Below, in pieces: positions 8,769-15,003 of a stretch of 43,263 nucleotides of DNA. Source of the DNA: CAZQWJ01 sp964597265 (GTDB lineage: Bacteria > Patescibacteriota > 4484-211 > JAGQKX01); the NCBI GenBank assembly GCA_964597265.1, contig CAZQWJ010000006.1, positions 1-43,263 on the forward strand, in the 5' to 3' direction. The position numbers and the translations under genes are program-made. A model generated the notes under the pieces. The model searched no databases. It had not been told where the DNA came from and was given only the letters and a program-made list of their open reading frames with translations. Within the stretch, counting starts at the first letter, position 1. The number at the start of each line of letters is the position of its first letter.

Positions 8769-8892
8769 AAAGCGCCTCCTATTCAGCCGAAGGCCCTTCC
8801 GAAGTTTTAACGGAGGAGGGTCAAAAAGAGGGGAGATGACCTCAAAAAGGCCATCTCCTCCTCCAACCTTGTCCTCCAAAGGAGGACGCTTT
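8769..8892 (+). ncRNA. Structured 3' region with two mutually exclusive helices
   Basis: Directly after the M23 stop codon, AAAGCGCCTCC (8769-8779) can pair with GGAGG-A-CGCTTT (8881-8892), an 11-bp helix with one bulged A that closes the whole segment. Inside is a strong hairpin, GGAGATGACCT (8832-8842) with AGGCCATCTCC (8848-8858), one mismatch. The right arm of the outer helix also belongs to the local hairpin at 8871-8887, so the two folds exclude each other. Confidence 0.4.
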
Positions 8893-8908
8893 CTATTATA
8901 TCTTTTTT
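8871..8908 (+). terminator. Probable terminator after the M23 gene
   Basis: GTCCTCC (8871-8877), loop AAA, GGAGGAC (8881-8887), then a T-rich stretch ending in T6 at 8903-8908. The gap to the T run makes it weaker than a textbook terminator. Confidence 0.5.
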
Positions 8909-8950
8909 AGAGTGATGGGACGATGTCCTGTATGTTGTGAATAGATTTTG

Positions 8951-8956
8951 TATAAT
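8951..8956 (+). promoter_or_regulatory. -10 box of leaderless CYTH gene
   Basis: TATAAT at 8951-8956, 6 bases before ATG 8963. No convincing -35 box at 17 bases. Confidence 0.6.
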
Positions 8957-8962
8957 ATTTCG

Positions 8963-9508
8963 ATGGCGCAAGAAGTTGAGTTGCGGGCTAAAATCAATAA
9001 ACAAGTGATTGAAGATCAACTGAAAGACCTGGGTGCCGAGTTTGTATCTTCGGAACAGATCACCGACTATTATTTTGGTGATCTTTTGTTATATGAAAAA
9101 ATAGGCCATTCTTTTTGGATGCGGGTAAGAGAGCGAGGAGGGACGGTTGAGTTAGCGTATAAAGGCTCTACAGGGATAGACGGGGTCTACGAAGAGTATG
9201 AGCAGGAGGTTCAGGATGTAGAGACAGCGATACATATGTTGACTAAGATGGGGTTGGAAAATCCTGTTACTATAAGCAAACAAAGGGATAAGTATACACT
9301 AGGAGGTGTTACCATTTTGCTAGACGCGATAACAGGGAAAGGGGATTTCTTGGAACTAGAGGTCATATCTGATTCGGAGGACAAAACAGCTTTGTATGAA
9401 ATGATGGAAAAGCTCTCAATCCCTGCAGAAGATATTTTTGAGAAAGGGTATATCACGTTGTTCTTACAGGAAGAAGGCTCACCGTTTAGTGAATGGATTG
9501 TTAACTAA
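8963..9508 (+). CDS. CYTH-domain protein (class IV adenylate cyclase / thiamine triphosphatase-like)
   Basis: Protein of 181 residues, the usual length for a lone CYTH domain. The in-frame TTG at 8948 lies before the -10 box, so ATG 8963 is the start. The N-terminal signature E4-V-E6-L-R8 matches the E-x-E-x-K/R motif that lines the metal- and triphosphate-binding tunnel. Further basic and acidic strands fit the tunnel walls: WMRVRERG, ELAYKGS, YEEYEQEV, KQRDKYTL, LDAITGKGDFLELEV. Members hydrolyse inorganic or thiamine triphosphate, or make cAMP (CyaB type); the sequence alone does not decide. The RluA gene follows 34 bases on, with its own -10 box. Confidence 0.88.
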   Translation: MAQEVELRAKINKQVIEDQLKDLGAEFVSSEQITDYYFGDLLLYEKIGHSFWMRVRERGGTVELAYKGSTGIDGVYEEYEQEVQDVETAIHMLTKMGLENPVTISKQRDKYTLGGVTILLDAITGKGDFLELEVISDSEDKTALYEMMEKLSIPAEDIFEKGYITLFLQEEGSPFSEWIVN

Positions 9509-9526
9509 TTTCCCCACATATTACGG

Positions 9527-9532
9527 TATAAT
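9527..9532 (+). promoter_or_regulatory. -10 box for the pseudouridine synthase gene
   Basis: TATAAT at 9527-9532, 10 bases before ATG 9543. An ATG at 9531 overlaps the box and is not usable. Predicted leader is at most a few bases. Confidence 0.5.
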
Positions 9533-9542
9533 GGCAGGTACT

Positions 9543-10316
9543 ATGTCAAAAGAGATTTTGTATGAAGATCGCGATACGCTGGTGCTCGACAAACCGGCAG
9601 GTATCAGTGTTACGTCAGGACCTGGGCATCCGTTTGAGCACACAGTAGCGGGATGGTTGTTGCATTATGTTGGTGATGATTTACTGACCGTTGGTCAAGA
9701 GGATAGATGGGGGATTGTGCACCGTTTGGACAAAGATACCTCGGGGGTCCTGGTAACGGCAAAAACTTCCAGCATGTACGAGCATCTCGTTGATCAGTTC
9801 CGGCGATCGCTTGTTACCAAAGAATATCTCACCTTGGTATGGGGCAAGGTATCGCAAACCGTAACGCGCAAAGTACAGAAAAAACATCACTCCGTGTTGA
9901 TTAACCAGGAGGAATTTGTTGTTAACGCGCCTATCGCGCGACATCCCAAGGGTATTAGCAGATTTGTCGTTGATCCTGGAGGCAAACCTTCTTTAACGAA
10001 ATTTATAATTTTGGAAGAACAGGAGGTGACCCTTGACGGTAACAAGCAGTGGGTAACACTACTCAGGGCATTTCCCAAAACAGGACGTACGCACCAAATT
10101 CGTGTGCATCTTAAGGCATTTGGCCATCCAGTAGTAGGGGATAGTTCCTATCAGACCAAGGCGCAAAAGATCCTGTCCGAGTCACTAATAGAACGGCAAT
10201 TTTTGCATGCACATACGTTGGAATGCTCGTTGCTAAGCGGAGAATCAAAACGATTTGAAGCAGAACTGCCCGAAGATTTGCTCAAGCCGCTTACCACTCT
10301 GGGTATTTTGCTCTAA
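9543..10316 (+). CDS. RluA-family RNA pseudouridine synthase
   Basis: Protein of 257 residues from ATG 9543; the frame is open from 9438, but that would overlap the CYTH gene. The catalytic motif is HRLDKDTSG with nucleophile Asp63. Other family marks are the LVLDKPAGISV strand at the N-terminus, TAKT, KEYLTLVWG, GRTHQIRVHLKAFGHPVVGD and FLHAHTLE. It should convert uridine to pseudouridine in rRNA or tRNA. The N-terminal S4 domain found in RluC/RluD is absent, so it is closer in layout to RluA or TruC forms. The exact target base cannot be told. Confidence 0.92.
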   Translation: MSKEILYEDRDTLVLDKPAGISVTSGPGHPFEHTVAGWLLHYVGDDLLTVGQEDRWGIVHRLDKDTSGVLVTAKTSSMYEHLVDQFRRSLVTKEYLTLVWGKVSQTVTRKVQKKHHSVLINQEEFVVNAPIARHPKGISRFVVDPGGKPSLTKFIILEEQEVTLDGNKQWVTLLRAFPKTGRTHQIRVHLKAFGHPVVGDSSYQTKAQKILSESLIERQFLHAHTLECSLLSGESKRFEAELPEDLLKPLTTLGILL

Positions 10317-10439
10317 AGACATTAAGGGAAGATTTCTCCAACTTTGTACTCGCGATACTTCGACCCATCAATGGCCGGGCAAGCTCCATTGCATTTCGTT
10401 CAGTATGACGTATCTACAAGGTCAAGTCGATTAGAACCC

Positions 10440-10465
10440 GTCATCCCGAGCGTAGCCGCGGGATC
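10440..10465 (-). repeat. REP-like palindromic element (copy a)
   Basis: GTCATCCCG...CGGGATC: the reverse orientation of the GGATC-palindrome-GATGAC element found at 33951-34117. It lies between two convergent genes. Confidence 0.55.
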
Positions 10466-10471
10466 TAAGAT

Positions 10472-11187
10472 TTATTCCACTGGGAGGCCAAATTTCTTGA
10501 GGAATGCCTGATAGTCCTTGTCTTTTTTGGCCACATNNNNNNNNNNNNNNNNNNNNNNNNNNNNNNNNNNNNNNNNNNNNNNNNNNNNNNNNNNNNNNNN
10601 NNNNNNNNNNNNNNNNNNNNNNNNNNNNNNNNNNNNGGGAGGCCAAATTTCTTGAGGAATGCCTGATAGTCCTTGTCTTTTTTGGCCACATCAAGCACTG
10701 CGGTTCGTACGATGTCTGATTTGCTGAATTTGGTGTGTGCAGAGATCCATTCTAGATATTTGTTGACATCAGGGGGAATAATCATAAACAGTTTGGCATC
10801 AAGCGTGTCTTGTACTTTTTTGACAAAAAGGTCTACGTGCTGTTCCAAATCAAGAAGATCATCGTAGCTACGGACGGTAGCGTTTTTGCTCTTGGCAGGT
10901 GTCAGGTCAGGCTTGGTGGGGTTTGTTTTGGTGTAATGGAGTAGGAGCACCGGTTTGCCTGACTCGATCGCATATGCAAGCTGAAAGCCTGCAGCGCCAT
11001 CAAGCAGGGATGTATCGCTGATAATGGCGTCAGCGCTCAGCAGGTGATCGCGTAGTGCGGCGAATTGATCGTAGAATTTATCACTGTCTTGTTCGATATA
11101 GGTTAATGAATGACCACGCTTTTCGATCATTTCCTCCAAGCGTTTAGGTGTTTTTTCGTCTGGTATACCGATAAATAGAAATTTCAT
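10472..11187 (-). CDS. Nucleoside deoxyribosyltransferase-like protein with ribbon-helix-helix tail
   Basis: The frame appears to run into the N run, but the 55 bases on both sides of the gap are identical. Collapsing the gap gives a 186-residue protein ending FGLPVE with TAA at 10472-10474. Residues 1-125 look like a nucleoside 2-deoxyribosyltransferase/TIR-like Rossmann fold: KFLFIGIP, SADAIISDTS, and AYAIESGKPVLLL with a candidate catalytic Glu75. Residues about 132-172 have a strand-helix-turn-helix pattern (KLFMIIPPDVNKYLEWIS, FSKSDIVRTAVLDVAKK) typical of ribbon-helix-helix DNA-binding domains. The pairing is unusual: it could be a ligand-responsive regulator or a nucleotide-metabolising defence-type protein. 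No enzyme activity is proven. Confidence 0.68.
10482..10536. repeat. 55-base duplicate, left flank of the first N gap
   Basis: Identical to 10637-10691. Together they show that the two contigs overlap here and that the 100 Ns plus one copy are an artefact. Confidence 0.93.
10537..10636. other. Scaffold gap of 100 N (false gap)
   Basis: A run of exactly 100 N inside a gene. The flanks are the same 55 bases, so the real distance is very probably zero. Confidence 0.95.
10637..10691. repeat. 55-base duplicate, right flank of the first N gap
   Basis: Identical to 10482-10536, base for base. Confidence 0.93.
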
Positions 11188-11224
11188 AGTTTCTTTGGAT
11201 ATAGTTTTGTATAGTATACGGCAT

Positions 11225-12646
11225 TTAGGTCGTTCTTGCCAAATTGAGGACAGTATAATAGCACAATTGTTCTAGTAATGTAAGGTCTTCGTTAGTATAA
11301 GCGTGGTTATTGGTTTTCCGGCCAAGCAGATAGAGAACATATATACCCTGATGTTCTAATGGAATGATGATTTCTGTATCTAAGGCATCAAGTAATTGGG
11401 CGAGGGGAGAGTCGGGTTCGTTTTTGACGATTTGCGACGTCAGTAAGGCAGATTTGCCATGGGTGGTATTAAGCAAAAGGTTGAGGTTGTCGGGATTCTC
11501 TAACAGTTGCACTTGTTGGGGTAAGAATTCCTTCCAGTGAGTAGTGACATGATCGTTATGGGCCGTATGTGCAACTAATATTCCCTGATTAGAAGGCGAA
11601 TAGAGCCGTTTGGTGGTGCCTGTCAGATGTGTGAGAATCTCGTCTGTATCGGTTGCAACACTTATATCCGCGAGAAATTGCTCTTTGACCTGTACTGGAT
11701 CAAACGAGATGTTGACAATATATCGCCGGATGGCCCTACGGAGCTTTTTGCCATAAATATTGAGTATAAGGGCTATGAGAAAGGCCAAGAAAACATTGAG
11801 GGTGATGGCTGACGGTGAAACAAGAGAGCCGAGATATTCCAGTTCAAGTAACGCAACGCTGTAAAACGTGACGAATAAAAATGCAGCTGTACTAACCCAG
11901 AAAATGATCTCTCCCGCCAGAACGCGAATACCAAACAGCCGATGCCTTATGATTGCGTACGTAGTACAGAGAGTAAAAGCAATGCCTGAGGCAAATCCAA
12001 ATTGTCGTAGTAACGTTATAGGTAGCTGTTCCCCTGTAACGATATTGAATGAGATAAGTCGTTCGAGGATCAGTGAAGTAATTATTGTTGTTATAGCGGG
12101 GATTGTAGATCCTATTATCAGGTAGCTTACTTGAAGTTTCTCTCGCCCAACAGATATTTTATATTGCTTGATCAATGTTTGTATACCGAATAAGATCATG
12201 AGGATCATGCTACCTACAAACAAAGGATCAAGAAGGCCGGATGTGAAAATAGTTCCTGTTTCTGTCAATGAGATTTCTTTTATTATCCAATTAGTCGCTA
12301 CAATGGCACATATAAGGAAAGCTGAGATGAGACCAAGGATTTTAAAGGTGACTTTACCAGGAAACCCTCTATACTTTGGAAAATTACTGGTGAAGAGGAT
12401 GTATGCGTAGACTGTCAAGGTTCCTACAATGAAATCAGTTTTTAGGATTATTGGAGACCAAACAGGGTCGGCAGTGATATCTGTTAGGTAGCTGGTGGTA
12501 AGGAAAGCTGAATATAAGAGAATAAGTAGGAAATAGTACCTATTGGCCCATTCCTTGGGTGCGCGGAGAAAACCTATGGTTCCAAGGAAGATATTTCCGA
12601 CGAGGGTAATTATAAGAATAGTGAATGTTATTTGATAGAGGCCCAT
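11225..12646 (-). CDS. 7TM sensor with GAF-like domain but no kinase
   Basis: Protein of 473 residues. About nine hydrophobic helices (to about residue 310) form the same kind of sensor as the histidine kinase at 903; both carry the Y-x-IIK/R-x-R-x-x-x-IR signature after the seventh helix. A soluble C-terminal part (about 325-473) resembles a GAF domain: helix EQFLADISVATDTDEILTHL, then strands ending IIPLEHQGIYVLYLLGRK. No H-box, N-box or G-box follows; the protein simply stops. It may present a signal to another kinase, such as the one at 903, or bind a small ligand itself. Its start is supported by an AAGGG just before the ATG. It lies 37 bases upstream of the deoxyribosyltransferase-like gene and is probably co-transcribed with it. 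Confidence 0.75.
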   Translation of the reverse strand: MGLYQITFTILIITLVGNIFLGTIGFLRAPKEWANRYYFLLILLYSAFLTTSYLTDITADPVWSPIILKTDFIVGTLTVYAYILFTSNFPKYRGFPGKVTFKILGLISAFLICAIVATNWIIKEISLTETGTIFTSGLLDPLFVGSMILMILFGIQTLIKQYKISVGREKLQVSYLIIGSTIPAITTIITSLILERLISFNIVTGEQLPITLLRQFGFASGIAFTLCTTYAIIRHRLFGIRVLAGEIIFWVSTAAFLFVTFYSVALLELEYLGSLVSPSAITLNVFLAFLIALILNIYGKKLRRAIRRYIVNISFDPVQVKEQFLADISVATDTDEILTHLTGTTKRLYSPSNQGILVAHTAHNDHVTTHWKEFLPQQVQLLENPDNLNLLLNTTHGKSALLTSQIVKNEPDSPLAQLLDALDTEIIIPLEHQGIYVLYLLGRKTNNHAYTNEDLTLLEQLCYYTVLNLARTT

Positions 12647-12724
12647 CCCTTTTTGGATATACGTATTTATATTGTAACAGAGTTCTGTTTTGTGTACAAC
12701 GGGTAAGTCGCGTGTGTTACTTTC

Positions 12725-12754
12725 TTGACAAAAGTACTAAGTGTAGTATATATT
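12725..12754 (+). promoter_or_regulatory. Promoter upstream of the zinc-ribbon gene
   Basis: TTGACA (12725-12730) with TATATT (12749-12754, spacer 18) or TATATA (12747-12752, spacer 16). A 12-bp inverted repeat begins at the expected start point. Confidence 0.6.
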
Positions 12755-12756
12755 AG

Positions 12757-12788
12757 TAGTGTAATATATATAAACGTATATTACACTA
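12757..12788. promoter_or_regulatory. 12-bp inverted repeat at the transcription start
   Basis: TAGTGTAATATA (12757-12768) and TATATTACACTA (12777-12788), perfect arms, 8-base loop. It could be an operator overlapping +1 or a 5' stabilising hairpin. A further imperfect hairpin, TGTAG-TG-GGG with CCCTACA, lies just before the ATG. Confidence 0.5.
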
Positions 12789-12846
12789 GCACTTTCATTC
12801 TACATGTACCTGATTCTGTAGTGGGGAGAGGCAACACCCTACATAT

Positions 12847-13173
12847 ATGAAGAAGTACATGAGAGATAGAGCGTTCAAGGTGCGGGGTAATACCGCAAAA
12901 ATAATAGATATTCATTGCAAGCACTGTGACAGCGTGCAATTGCGCTATCAGAAAGATGGAACAGGTGGGTTGCTTCGTTGTTACCTGAACAGGATTGTAG
13001 AAGAAGTTGACGGAATTATCGAAAAGACCGCGCAAGGTGGCAAATTAACCTGTGGTACCTGTCGGCAGGTATTGGGTACACCAATGGTTCATACTGACAG
13101 ACGGCCTGCTATTCGGCTCCGTCCGGGATATACCTACAAACGCCTGTCTGCTTTTGATAACACATATACATGA
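12847..13173 (+). CDS. Small zinc-ribbon protein
   Basis: Protein of 108 residues. Two Cys pairs, CKHC (near residue 25) and CGTC (near residue 75), are separated by about 45 residues and could bind one zinc ion. Between them is a conserved-looking stretch, LRYQKDGTGGLLRCYLNRI. The C-terminus is basic (HTDRRPAIRLRPGYTYKR), as in nucleic-acid or ribosome-associated proteins. I do not recognise the family. The gene is preceded by a long structured leader and ends 6 bases before a convergent gene. The complementary 84-residue frame is rejected because it lacks such motifs. Confidence 0.7.
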   Translation: MKKYMRDRAFKVRGNTAKIIDIHCKHCDSVQLRYQKDGTGGLLRCYLNRIVEEVDGIIEKTAQGGKLTCGTCRQVLGTPMVHTDRRPAIRLRPGYTYKRLSAFDNTYT

Positions 13174-13179
13174 ACCCCT

Positions 13180-13746
13180 CTACTCCTCCTCACTCCTATA
13201 CACCTCGACAATCTGCCAGGTGTTGGTGGTGTTTTGGAATAAGACTGAATAGCGTACTTGCTCCGTAGTGTCTTTAGTTATAGCGAAGTCTTGTAGGAAG
13301 TATGGTCCAACCTGGTTAGCAGTACCTATCGGTTCTAATACAGTTATAAGCCCGGGACCAAAATCAGCCTGGACCTGAATTCGGGTGATGACTGCAGTTT
13401 CACCTAGCTGCTGCATGATGCTATTTAACATTTCCGCTGATTGGTCTGCAGTGAGTATTGTTTGCTCGGTATCAGAAAATATCTGGGCGAATGGAGACTG
13501 CGCTGCGCATGGATCATCAACTAGTATAGCAGTAGTAGGTACGACAAGTTTACCGCCTTCCAACAGATATCCAGATGTCTGTGATGGGATACATGGGGTA
13601 GGGGAGGGCGCTTGGCCGGCATGATATGCCTCTCGAAACCCTGTTTCCCGAAACATACCAAACGGATTAATTATATATCCCAGAGCCCCGATTATAAGTA
13701 AGAATATGAAGGTATGTTTGCCTTCTGACCCAGTATTTTGTTTCAT
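13180..13746 (-). CDS. Small membrane-anchored protein of unknown function
   Basis: Protein of 188 residues. One hydrophobic segment (about residues 12-28: FIFLLIIGALGYIINPFG) anchors it; the rest should be outside. The outer part has a Pro/Ser linker (APSPTPCIPSQ) and a helix-strand domain with two cysteines, C52 and C79 by approximate count, that could form a disulfide. The pattern EQVRYSVLFQNTTNTWQIVEVY at the end looks like the last strands of a small alpha/beta barrel such as those of NTF2-like proteins; this is uncertain. A TATACT box 9 bases before the ATG suggests a leaderless transcript. Confidence 0.6.
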   Translation of the reverse strand: MKQNTGSEGKHTFIFLLIIGALGYIINPFGMFRETGFREAYHAGQAPSPTPCIPSQTSGYLLEGGKLVVPTTAILVDDPCAAQSPFAQIFSDTEQTILTADQSAEMLNSIMQQLGETAVITRIQVQADFGPGLITVLEPIGTANQVGPYFLQDFAITKDTTEQVRYSVLFQNTTNTWQIVEVYRSEEE

Positions 13747-13773
13747 ATACTACCAAGTATACAGGAAATGAGT

Positions 13774-13779
13774 TATTCT
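13774..13779 (+). promoter_or_regulatory. -10 box of the leaderless LytR_C gene
   Basis: TATTCT at 13774-13779, 7 bases before ATG 13787. Confidence 0.45.
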
Positions 13780-13786
13780 AAGGTGT

Positions 13787-14824
13787 ATGGCTCGACGAAA
13801 AGTCCCCCCCAAGTCAGCAAAGATTGTTCTTGATAGCAATGAGATAAAAAAAGAGGGTTTCAAAAAAACGCTCAGGGTCTGGTTCAAACGCCTGGTACTT
13901 GGTTTGGCAGTAGTCGTGATTGTCAGTATTGGGATGTGGGTGTATGAACAGTGGCGATATTATGTAACGCCACTGAACGCGTCGGCTGCGTTTGATAGCG
14001 GTGATATTCCTGCGTACGAGTGGGATGGTGAACATCAGCTGGTGATTGGTATGTGGTTGCGGCAAAAAGACTCGGCTTTGTATCGTAATGCGATTGTATT
14101 GGTCGAACCAGCGGTTTCTATGATTGATATTGTCTTTTTGCCCACTGAGGTGTCTACCAAAGATGTTGACGAGTTGTCTCAGCAGGTAGGTGTCCCTATT
14201 GACCGCCATGTGGTGCAGAAATCCCAGCAGTCGATTTTTGATCCGACTGATGAGGCAGTATTGAAAAACCACATCATCAGTTGGCATCAAAGTATACAAG
14301 GTGTCAACAGCTACCTTGGATTGCCCGGTCTCTCAGCGGCTTTGGCGCAGCAGGTTTTCACGGACTTGTCTCCGCGGGACCTGTTGATCGTAAGCCGGCT
14401 TGCTCAGCGATTGGCCTCTGATGATATCCACATCCACGCATGGCCGCAGGATTCGCTTGGAGTCGAGAAGCTGCGTCGTGAGGTTTTGGTGGATTCGCAC
14501 ATTGTGAGTGAGTCACTTCGGATGTGGGTGCGCAATACCACGCCTGTTGGTGGATTGGGTGGAACGATTAGCAGCTGGGCGAAGAATTTGGGTTTTGAAA
14601 TCGTGCGTGTTGATAATGCTGATTGCCGGACGCTTGGGGAAATCGCGTGTGATGGAGAACAAACAGTTATACTTACGCGACCAGAGCATCAAGGAACATG
14701 GAGTATCAACCGGCTTGAGAAGCTTTTGGGTACAAAAAGTGTTGTCAGTACAGGAGAGGACATAAAGCGTGCGGATGTGATTGTTTTGACAGGTAATGAT
14801 TTGTCGAGCCTTGTAGCGTTCTGA
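13787..14824 (+). CDS. Membrane-anchored protein with LytR C-terminal-like domain
   Basis: Protein of 345 residues. A basic N-terminus and one membrane helix (about 35-57: LVLGLAVVVIVSIGMWVY) put the rest outside. The C-terminal 105 residues fit the LytR_C domain: VRNTTPVGGLGGTISSWAK, a short helix, then GFEIVRVDNADC and strands ending VILTG. The middle (about 70-235) has the position of an LCP catalytic domain, but I cannot find its usual arginines with certainty. LCP proteins attach polymers to peptidoglycan; this one may be a degenerate or divergent relative. A strong terminator follows the stop codon. Confidence 0.65.
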   Translation: MARRKVPPKSAKIVLDSNEIKKEGFKKTLRVWFKRLVLGLAVVVIVSIGMWVYEQWRYYVTPLNASAAFDSGDIPAYEWDGEHQLVIGMWLRQKDSALYRNAIVLVEPAVSMIDIVFLPTEVSTKDVDELSQQVGVPIDRHVVQKSQQSIFDPTDEAVLKNHIISWHQSIQGVNSYLGLPGLSAALAQQVFTDLSPRDLLIVSRLAQRLASDDIHIHAWPQDSLGVEKLRREVLVDSHIVSESLRMWVRNTTPVGGLGGTISSWAKNLGFEIVRVDNADCRTLGEIACDGEQTVILTRPEHQGTWSINRLEKLLGTKSVVSTGEDIKRADVIVLTGNDLSSLVAF

Positions 14825-14826
14825 CG

Positions 14827-14855
14827 AAAAAATCCCGCTTGTGGCGGGATTTTTT
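14827..14855. terminator. Bidirectional Rho-independent terminator
   Basis: AAAAAATCCCGC (14827-14838), loop TTGTG, GCGGGATTTTTT (14844-14855): a 12-bp perfect stem with A and T tracts, directly after the stop codon at 14824. Confidence 0.93.
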
Positions 14856-14951
14856 CTGGTACTGGATGCTTTGTTCAGTTATCCTGAATAAGCACTCAGT
14901 AACCTTGTGGAGAGAGACAACTGTCGTGATTATAGGGGGCAAAGATACCGT

Positions 14952-14980
14952 TTGTCAATGTTTGTCTTCGAGCTTACAAT
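14952..14980 (+). promoter_or_regulatory. Promoter of the TraG-like ATPase operon
   Basis: TTGTCA (14952-14957), 17-base spacer, TACAAT (14975-14980). The start would be near 14987, leaving a leader of about 17 bases before ATG 15004. Confidence 0.6.
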
Positions 14981-15003
14981 GAAAATGACACAGTAAACAT
15001 TTT

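Noticed and set aside
10504..10719. Frames that run through the first N gap
   Set aside because: They exist only because N is read as open; collapsing the duplicate removes them.
12781..13035. 84-codon frame opposite the zinc-ribbon gene
   Set aside because: No motifs; the plus-strand frame has two CxxC pairs and a coherent basic tail.
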